This document shows, piece by piece, positions 58,138 through 64,000 of a stretch of 64,000 nucleotides of DNA; position 1 is the stretch's first letter, and each line of letters begins with the position of its first letter. The notes under the pieces are model-generated. The model worked only from the letters and a program-made list of their open reading frames with translations, searched no databases and was not told where the DNA came from. Origin of the DNA: Paracamarosporium sp. OC-R06-R3 (Eukaryota; Ascomycota; Dothideomycetes; Pleosporales; Didymosphaeriaceae); assembly GCA_019828545.1 (NCBI GenBank), contig JACVRA010000210.1, positions 372,531 through 436,530 on the forward strand, read 5' to 3'. A program made the translations under genes and the position numbers.

Positions 58138-58523
58138 AGGAGTTTACCTGTATAACTATTGGCAGAACTTATTTACAGGTGAATGTAATCTCTTACTGGT
58201 GATACATGATCTGTACTGCAATTACAATCTTTTGTCAGTTTAAACATGCACGTAGCTACCGAATAAACTTCCTATAGCATCGGTCTATATATAAAAGTGA
58301 AATCGGCCTTGCCATTCTAAGCAACCGACATGCAGAGATTGATGACCATGAGCGTGCGGAATTTAGCCATGAAAAAGAAACCAGCATGATGCGCGCTTTC
58401 TCACGAGCCCCTGATACAATAAGAGATTGCCAGTAGCGACCGAAAGAGGGATTGTGAGTGTTCTGATCCAACGGCTTTTGATTTTAAAGGGTGAAAATGC
58501 GTTTCAAAAATCTAAGTCGTTAT
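58138..58523. other. Convergent 3' spacer
   Basis: 386 bp between the stops of the aldehyde dehydrogenase and HET genes. Nothing recognised. Confidence 0.5.
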
Positions 58524-60923
58524 CTAGAATAGCGTGAAATATTCGGCCTCACGATTGAAGTCTAACCCTTGTCCATCCATGATCCCATGCACGTACGTAT
58601 CTCCAACCAACCGATATTTATCCTCACAAGCGCGCAACACATAAGGAACTTCCAATCCATCTATCAAACAGACCTTATCGCCCACATGACTTAGCTCTGG
58701 AACCATGCCGATATACCCTCGCAAAGTAACACAAAATACATATGGACTCGAGCCCTTTCCGCTATCGAACAGAAATTCAATTTTCTGAACTTCTTCGATG
58801 ACTTTTTCAAACTCTTGAAGTTGAATCGGATCGACATTCGGAAGTGACCTCTCTTTCATGGCTTGCGTAAACATGACATCTGATGGATGTGCGAAGAAGA
58901 TATCCTTCAGGTTGATCAGTTGACGGAGGAGTGTAGCTATGGTTCTCCCGTAGGACATCGGTGCGGGACGCTCCGTGTGTGTTTTGTCACCGATGAGAGT
59001 GCGCCAAACTGCTTCCTCGAGCGGCTGGTGCGGTAGGTATGGATATGGATCACGTACTACTGTGCGCGCTAGTTCCAGAGCCTGGTCTAGATATGACACT
59101 TGCGTCGAGAATAGGGATGTGGCAAATGATGGCGTTTCTGTCTCCGTTGCATTTGGGAAATGAACCAATGTGGAAATGCTGTCAAACAGTTGACCTCTCA
59201 CGACAAACTCCTGCTGTGAGTTGCCTCGAAATGCTTTGGAAGAATTTCTTGTCGCTGCGTGATAGCGTATATCATAAGACATGAATGTCGAATTAAGAGG
59301 CATTCCTGCTCGTAGCATCGTCCAGTCGACAGCCCAAGAGGACAGTGTCGGGTTGCGGCCTCTACGACCAATCCCAGCTAAATCCAATACGCCCATAGCT
59401 TCTCCATTATCGACCAGAAAATTCGCTAAGTCGAGTAATATCTCGTCTTTACGTTTGTTGGTATAATCAACGAGCGTTTTGAGGTCAACCTCGTATTCTT
59501 TTGCCAACCCAACTAAGGCGAAGATCTTGTCAATGGGCATGGTCGCTTCCCTCTCACCGAACACGCGGAGGATATGACTTATCGGTTGTGGACCTATCAA
59601 TCGATATTCCTGGCGGTATGCAACAATGAAAGGCAGGCTCAAGATGCCCATGTAACTCGATGCATTCTGCAGCCGATCTCCTGGAGCAAGAGCCGCGAAC
59701 ATTGAGACCAGGGGTCCTGATAGAATGCTTTGTATCAATTCGTAGAAGTTTTGCCATGGCATGGACTGCCTACCATAGAAGATGGTCACTTCCTGCGGTA
59801 CAATTGCCTCTTGTACAACCCAGATCCTCCTGAACCAGGGGTGCCGTAACAAATCCTGCAGCGCATCGATTCGTGCGTTCAGATAGAAGTCGGTTTTTCG
59901 GCGCTCGAAGAAATTAGCAACATGACCTGACACGTAAGCTTCTCGAAACATGTTTCGTAATATCTTCAGTTCTTGCATCAATCCAAAAGCGAGGAAACCT
60001 GGTCCGTTGCCTAGGCACACAAACACATGCTCAGCTTTTCCGTAGATTTCTTGCATGGTGCGCACTTGTAGTGTTTTCTCTTCAGAATTCGCCTGATCAA
60101 TACAGATGGTGTCGATCCATATCAACTGTGGCCTGAAGAAGGAGCTGCATCGATCAAGGATATCGTACACATTACCTCTGACCTGAAATGATAGGCCATT
60201 CAGCATTATAGTTCGCATATCCTGAGGGCCATAGCTCCAGACGTACGAGATAGCGTAATATGGAGGCGTGTTCTCGAGCGAACAAGAAATGAGTTCTGCG
60301 GAGATCTCGAAAAAAGGAACTCGCCGATATAACTTCAGAAGGCGGATCTGGGTGCTGGGATCGAACTCGGGAGCCAGAGTGTACGAAAATATGGGGGGCG
60401 AAGATATCAGAATGTTGCCGATGGTCCTCTTGAGTATACCCATACTGACGCCAGCGAGACCGAGTATAACAGTAGATCCATATATCAGGTTGGTCAGTCC
60501 TATGAGCGACCATATGCCGATGGATGACAACAGATTTGACATTCGCTGTCGCCAAACTTCGGGACCAAACCACCATGAAGTGCCCAAACACAACCCGATA
60601 GCCACAACTACACTAATATTCGCCCATATGAAACCAGTATTTAACTTGAAGAGATTCCAGGACCAAAATAACACCCTCCGGGCGAATAGCGTCCCAAAAT
60701 AAGCGGATATTTTGAGAAAGGAACGATGGTCGTCAATTGATAGGCAGAGAACATCCACATATCCAGCAGTCATCCATTGCAAAGCCTGGAAGCACCAAAG
60801 TGGCCAACCTAGAAGACCCAGGGCTATGTTCCAAAGAAGATGGCGTGGCATTAGGAAATCAACAACCATCGCGTTGAAGATGGGTGACACCAAGTCATAC
60901 AAGCCGTCGAATGAATTTTCCAT
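58524..60923 (-). CDS. HET-domain protein with N-terminal membrane segments
   Basis: Intronless, 799 residues from the ATG at 60923; the open frame extends 11 codons further but without ATG. Residues about 25-170 contain three or four hydrophobic helices: LLWNIALGLLGWPLWCF, FIWANISVVVAIGLCLG, and a longer stretch SLIGLTNLIYGSTVILGLAGV. The heterokaryon-incompatibility domain follows at about 220-390: YYAISYVWSYGP, LIWIDTICIDQANSEEKTLQV, VFVCLGNG and WFRRIWVVQEAIVPQEVTIFYG. These are the classic HET blocks. The C-terminal half has the usual PIDKIFALVGLA and GDKVCLIDGLEVPYVLR elements. HET domains are TIR-like and can trigger death on allorecognition. The membrane part makes this an anchored variant. 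Confidence 0.92.
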   Translation of the reverse strand: MENSFDGLYDLVSPIFNAMVVDFLMPRHLLWNIALGLLGWPLWCFQALQWMTAGYVDVLCLSIDDHRSFLKISAYFGTLFARRVLFWSWNLFKLNTGFIWANISVVVAIGLCLGTSWWFGPEVWRQRMSNLLSSIGIWSLIGLTNLIYGSTVILGLAGVSMGILKRTIGNILISSPPIFSYTLAPEFDPSTQIRLLKLYRRVPFFEISAELISCSLENTPPYYAISYVWSYGPQDMRTIMLNGLSFQVRGNVYDILDRCSSFFRPQLIWIDTICIDQANSEEKTLQVRTMQEIYGKAEHVFVCLGNGPGFLAFGLMQELKILRNMFREAYVSGHVANFFERRKTDFYLNARIDALQDLLRHPWFRRIWVVQEAIVPQEVTIFYGRQSMPWQNFYELIQSILSGPLVSMFAALAPGDRLQNASSYMGILSLPFIVAYRQEYRLIGPQPISHILRVFGEREATMPIDKIFALVGLAKEYEVDLKTLVDYTNKRKDEILLDLANFLVDNGEAMGVLDLAGIGRRGRNPTLSSWAVDWTMLRAGMPLNSTFMSYDIRYHAATRNSSKAFRGNSQQEFVVRGQLFDSISTLVHFPNATETETPSFATSLFSTQVSYLDQALELARTVVRDPYPYLPHQPLEEAVWRTLIGDKTHTERPAPMSYGRTIATLLRQLINLKDIFFAHPSDVMFTQAMKERSLPNVDPIQLQEFEKVIEEVQKIEFLFDSGKGSSPYVFCVTLRGYIGMVPELSHVGDKVCLIDGLEVPYVLRACEDKYRLVGDTYVHGIMDGQGLDFNREAEYFTLF

Positions 60924-61633
60924 GCTGTTGATGTATATGGTGTTCTCAATCGACAACAGAGGTAACGTGAGCCTATAGAGTGATCAGGATAGGGGACCAC
61001 TGGGAAGTATGAGAAGGTGCGTCCCTTCTACTCCGTGTTCCCAAGAAGGCACGTTAAAGATTGTCATGAATAAGTTACGAGGGGACGATATAGCGATGAG
61101 GAGCTTGAGGTTACAGCTAATCGCCCTCAACGGCTGTGTGTTGTCGCAGGCGACAGCTTAAAAGCTCAGCTGGTCCTGTTCAAGGGATACGAGGGGCAGT
61201 GCAGACGTGGCTTGCAACCTCGCGTGGCGCTCGTATTCGCGATGCTGCATCCTACGTAGGCCATTGTCTAGACGCTTGACCCCATCGCTAGGTACGCTGG
61301 GAGAAATTATGTGTGGGGATGGAATGCTAATAACCAGGGGGACATTCTGATGACAATGCGCGATACAATGCATAAATAGAAATGTAACCGTTCCGGCTTA
61401 GTGTGCGCTAGCGTTTCCGGCAGGTGGCAGCACGTCATAAACCTGACGATAACCTCCAATATCTAGTAGACCCCGTAACATATTCAGAAATTCAATAGCA
61501 CAAAAGTTTGCTTGCTGCACTGAGAAGTGACAAAGCGTATTCATCACCTCTTCATGATGGCTCGTCGAAACCGTAGCGCACAATCATCCTAAAACTTTCC
61601 ACTTCGCATCGCCATCCTGGGTACTACTGGCCG
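60924..61633. other. Intergenic
   Basis: Promoter of the HET gene and 3' flank of the next gene. No supported gene. Confidence 0.5.
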
Positions 61634-62512
61634 TCAGCTTCTCCTTAATACTCCTAACTTGTTCGCTTTTTCGAGGTCTCGAAGATTTTGGTTGCTTACC
61701 TTCGCTCTAGCCCATACTAGCACCGAATCGCCCTCACCCAAAATGTCGAAGAAACCCTCACCGTTGCCGGCACCCTCATTACCCTCGCTAAAGCTTGGAG
61801 TCCACACTACGCGGTAATCGCAATTTTGTCGTTCGGTAACCTTATTCCCTTGCAAATACCACGCAATAGGCGGTTCGCCTCCCTGTGGACCGACTGACGC
61901 ATTCACAGGTCGCTCATCAACAAGCTTGTGGCCCCTCATCAACAGCTGGTCCTGCAATTCTTGTGGGCTGCGATACTCCCTGGACCAGAACGGAAGGACA
62001 TCCAGTGTTGTAAATAGCGGACCGGGTCTGAAAATAGATACCTCGAGCCAGGACGAAGTGTTATATGTGCCCCTCGTATTTTCGCTTGTCCATCCTTGAT
62101 CTTTACTGTTAAATACGAATTCGATCTTTTTGACTTTAAGCGTCACGTGCGGTGCAGAAATGCAGCGTACAATGTTCGAACTGAGCACCTCGGCGGGCAG
62201 ACAAACGCTGGCACTTGTAGCGGAGCCCATGACTGCCGAAGCCATTACGCGGCGGCTTCCACTAGCGAACTCAAGAACGGGCTCATACTGCGCGTAGGCT
62301 AAGATTTCCAAGCATAACTCTGTGGGTAGACCTAGTGATTTGAGCATGGCACGCGCGACGCAAATATCGGCGTAGGAGAGGGCAAATATCGTGCTTAGTG
62401 ACCTCTGGCGAGGAAGGCGAATTTGAGATGTGGAGGTCCGAGGGTTTGGATTCTCGGCGGGCAAGGTTATGTAGTTGAAGGCGGCACCGAGGACGTTGAG
62501 TAGGCTGTTCAT
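61634..62512 (-). CDS. Fungal-family protein of unknown function
   Basis: Frame of 292 residues from the ATG at 62512. An F-box-like helix pair is visible (MLKSLGLPTELCLEILAYAQYE, residues about 57-77). Beta-rich sequence follows: VTLKVKKIEFVFNSKDQGW, SWLEVSIFRP and CDYRVVWTPSF. The end is GEGDSVLVWARAK, typical of an uncharacterised family widespread in Pezizomycotina. A GTAAGC directly after ARAK and a CCCAG acceptor at 61617 would remove 83 bp and replace the last 21 residues by 10, ending at 61584; I think this spliced form is at least as likely. The N-terminal hydrophobic stretch is too weak for a signal peptide. No function can be assigned. Confidence 0.75.
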   Translation of the reverse strand: MNSLLNVLGAAFNYITLPAENPNPRTSTSQIRLPRQRSLSTIFALSYADICVARAMLKSLGLPTELCLEILAYAQYEPVLEFASGSRRVMASAVMGSATSASVCLPAEVLSSNIVRCISAPHVTLKVKKIEFVFNSKDQGWTSENTRGTYNTSSWLEVSIFRPGPLFTTLDVLPFWSREYRSPQELQDQLLMRGHKLVDERPVNASVGPQGGEPPIAWYLQGNKVTERQNCDYRVVWTPSFSEGNEGAGNGEGFFDILGEGDSVLVWARAKVSNQNLRDLEKANKLGVLRRS

Positions 62513-63501
62513 GTTGGCGAAGAAGCGTGTGTCGCTCTGTCAGTCTGTTGTTGTACGTGCTTGGTTCCTTTCTTCATGTTACAATGCGACAGCTGGTGAC
62601 GTCGGTTGTGCCACGGCCCAGGTGCTCTGATAAACAAGGCTAGCGCTACGAACGGCTAGCCCCGATCTTGAAAAGTACTCTGCCGTGGCGCCTCGTACAC
62701 TCACGCACTATATTCCTCGACAAGTACAGCTGTCATTTCGTGTTATGCAATGATCTGTACTGGGATATACAACATTAGACACAGATCCAGGCATATACCC
62801 TTTCTCATTGTGGCACTATCCGACACAGCCTTGCGTGTTCACGAAGGGAAAGACTAGCTTCCCAGTACAAAAAAGAATCTCTATGTATCTCCAATTAATG
62901 TATGAAATGAAACACTGTTGGGCAATTTTATCGCAATTATGGCATTTAGTGGGCTGTGAGAAGAAGTGAAGTTGCTTTGCAACGCACCAACGAGGTGAGC
63001 TCGAGGACATACACCGTCATGGTCCCCAATTTCCTTCGATCCAAAGTGCTAGTTCTCCAGTGCAAGATGTAGATCTATCTAACGATCTAGACGTCCACAA
63101 TTATCCCTATTATCTCAATCTTTGTGCAACAGCCCCGCCTGGCTTTGTATCGTGTCCGACGAAGAGATGGAGACATTGGTCTTGCTGGAGTCCATAAATC
63201 GGTAGCGCATAGAGTATTGAACTATAATGGCCACTGCATGGTCGACATCAAAGCTTTCATCGGTCCAGTAAGGCTACCCATATACGTGGATCAGAAGGAA
63301 GCGGTGGTCGGAATGTTTAAGTAACCATAAACGTCCACCAAGATGCCTTTCGAGAGACTGCTACAAATCTTGAAGTAGCAAGACGGTGAGTGTCACCCGC
63401 GACGACGGACCGACGCCATGTATTGAAGGAGAACTTTGGACTCATTAGATTTCTAATTGCTACTTCTATGCTTTGGTAATTCTGGTTAAACATGCCCTAG
63501 A
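62513..63501. other. 1-kb intergenic region
   Basis: No supported gene. A 64-codon minus frame and a 66-codon plus frame lack any family feature. Confidence 0.5.
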
Positions 63502-64000
63502 CTATTCGGTATACGAAGGAATAGATCGACCTGTCCTTGTCCGTCGATCATGATTCGAAGGCGGTGTAATTTTTCTGTCTTGCTGAATTACTGAGGCAAA
63601 CGACGTGTCTTCTTTGTTCTCTTTTCGTGCAGGGGTTCGCTTTTGCGGTGTGGGTGTCTCCCCTCTCGCCAACATCTCGACGTCAGTCCGAATCCTCTTC
63701 TCGCGTCCAGAAGCAGTCTTTAGATTGTTAAGCCTGAAATAGACGCGCCAACGGGTGCCTTTGTTGAGCTTCTCCCAGGTTGCTTTGGCCGCCGGTACTT
63801 TCTCTAGCGCCGCAAGGAAATCAGGAGGCATCTCGGTACTTCCGGAGCCCGAGTAGGCGGATGCCCAGCGCCCATTTGCTTTTGCTTCCTCGACTGCAGC
63901 ACGCCCAGCGGGCTGCATGCGATTTTCCTTCTCCAATCGCTCAATGTAGCCTACGTTCCGCTTCGACCACAAGCTATTCGCCTTGCGTGGGCAAAAACGA
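63502..64000 (-). CDS. YdeI-family protein, 5' part beyond the window
   Basis: The open frame enters at the right edge and runs to a stop at 63502, at least 165 residues; no start is visible, so the gene is partial. It shows the conserved end of the YdeI/OmpD-associated family: CPRKANSLWSKRNVGYIERL, then MQPAGRAAVEEAKANGRWASAY, then PPDFLAALEKVPAAKATWEKL. R-x2-YF-x-LNNLKTASGREKRI gives the last helix. Beyond that is a basic, disordered tail (TPQKRTPARKENK). In bacteria relatives are described as bacteriocin-protection or stress proteins; the fungal role is unknown. Confidence 0.88.
   Translation of the reverse strand, partial: RFCPRKANSLWSKRNVGYIERLEKENRMQPAGRAAVEEAKANGRWASAYSGSGSTEMPPDFLAALEKVPAAKATWEKLNKGTRWRVYFRLNNLKTASGREKRIRTDVEMLARGETPTPQKRTPARKENKEDTSFASVIQQDRKITPPSNHDRRTRTGRSIPSYTE

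Overview
The window is nuclear DNA of a filamentous ascomycete (Pezizomycotina; a Dothideomycete is my best guess, by inference). The evidence is short GT..AG introns of about 40-180 bp with CTAAC/CTGAC branch sites, monocistronic genes on both strands, and typical fungal families: HET domain, CP2/Grainyhead factor, DUF6594, DAL5-type MFS, CYP504-like P450, T5orf172 and GPI-type PEBP. I see no rRNA, convincing tRNA, CRISPR, origin or intact transposon. Exon coordinates were derived by hand from splice signals, reading phase and family continuity. Starts are placed on ATG codons.

Layout. 0.6-8.6 kb: a secreted glycine-rich 12-residue-repeat protein, a caspase-fold protease, a small unknown protein, a DUF6594 membrane protein and a secreted GH5 glucanase. 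10-16 kb: a PEBP-like GPI protein, a Ser/Arg-rich unknown, a YMC-type mitochondrial carrier and a Ras-family GTPase with a 17-nt microexon. 17-22 kb is AT-richer, with a T5orf172 gene that appears frameshifted near its 3' end and a BTB protein. 22.8-28.8 kb holds three adjacent metabolic genes: a DAL5-like transporter divergent from a membrane dipeptidase, followed by a complete seven-exon CYP504-like P450. At 29.8 kb is a 48-residue two-exon secreted cysteine peptide.

31-49 kb: a coiled-coil/disordered unknown, a CP2/Grainyhead-like transcription factor, a 5.7-kb gene-poor stretch, a possible CENP-K-like coiled-coil protein divergent from a three-KH RNA-binding protein, and a BTB protein with a cysteine-rich tail. 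49.8-56.4 kb is an AT-rich accessory island. It contains gene relics (an alpha/beta-hydrolase tail fused back-to-back to another fragment), two diverged 98-bp copies of one repeat, a perfect 28-bp palindrome directly beside one copy, and a lectin-like single-pass membrane protein. 56.4-64 kb: an aldehyde dehydrogenase, a membrane-anchored HET protein, an unknown fungal-family protein and the 3' part of a YdeI-family gene that runs off the right edge.

Functional themes. The transporter, dipeptidase and P450 (with the aldehyde dehydrogenase 28 kb away) suggest use of peptides or aromatic acids; GATA-type motifs lie in the shared promoter. The HET protein and the caspase-fold protein fit self/non-self recognition and regulated cell death. 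The repeat pair differs mostly by A/G and C/T changes, as expected if repeat-induced point mutation acts in this genome.
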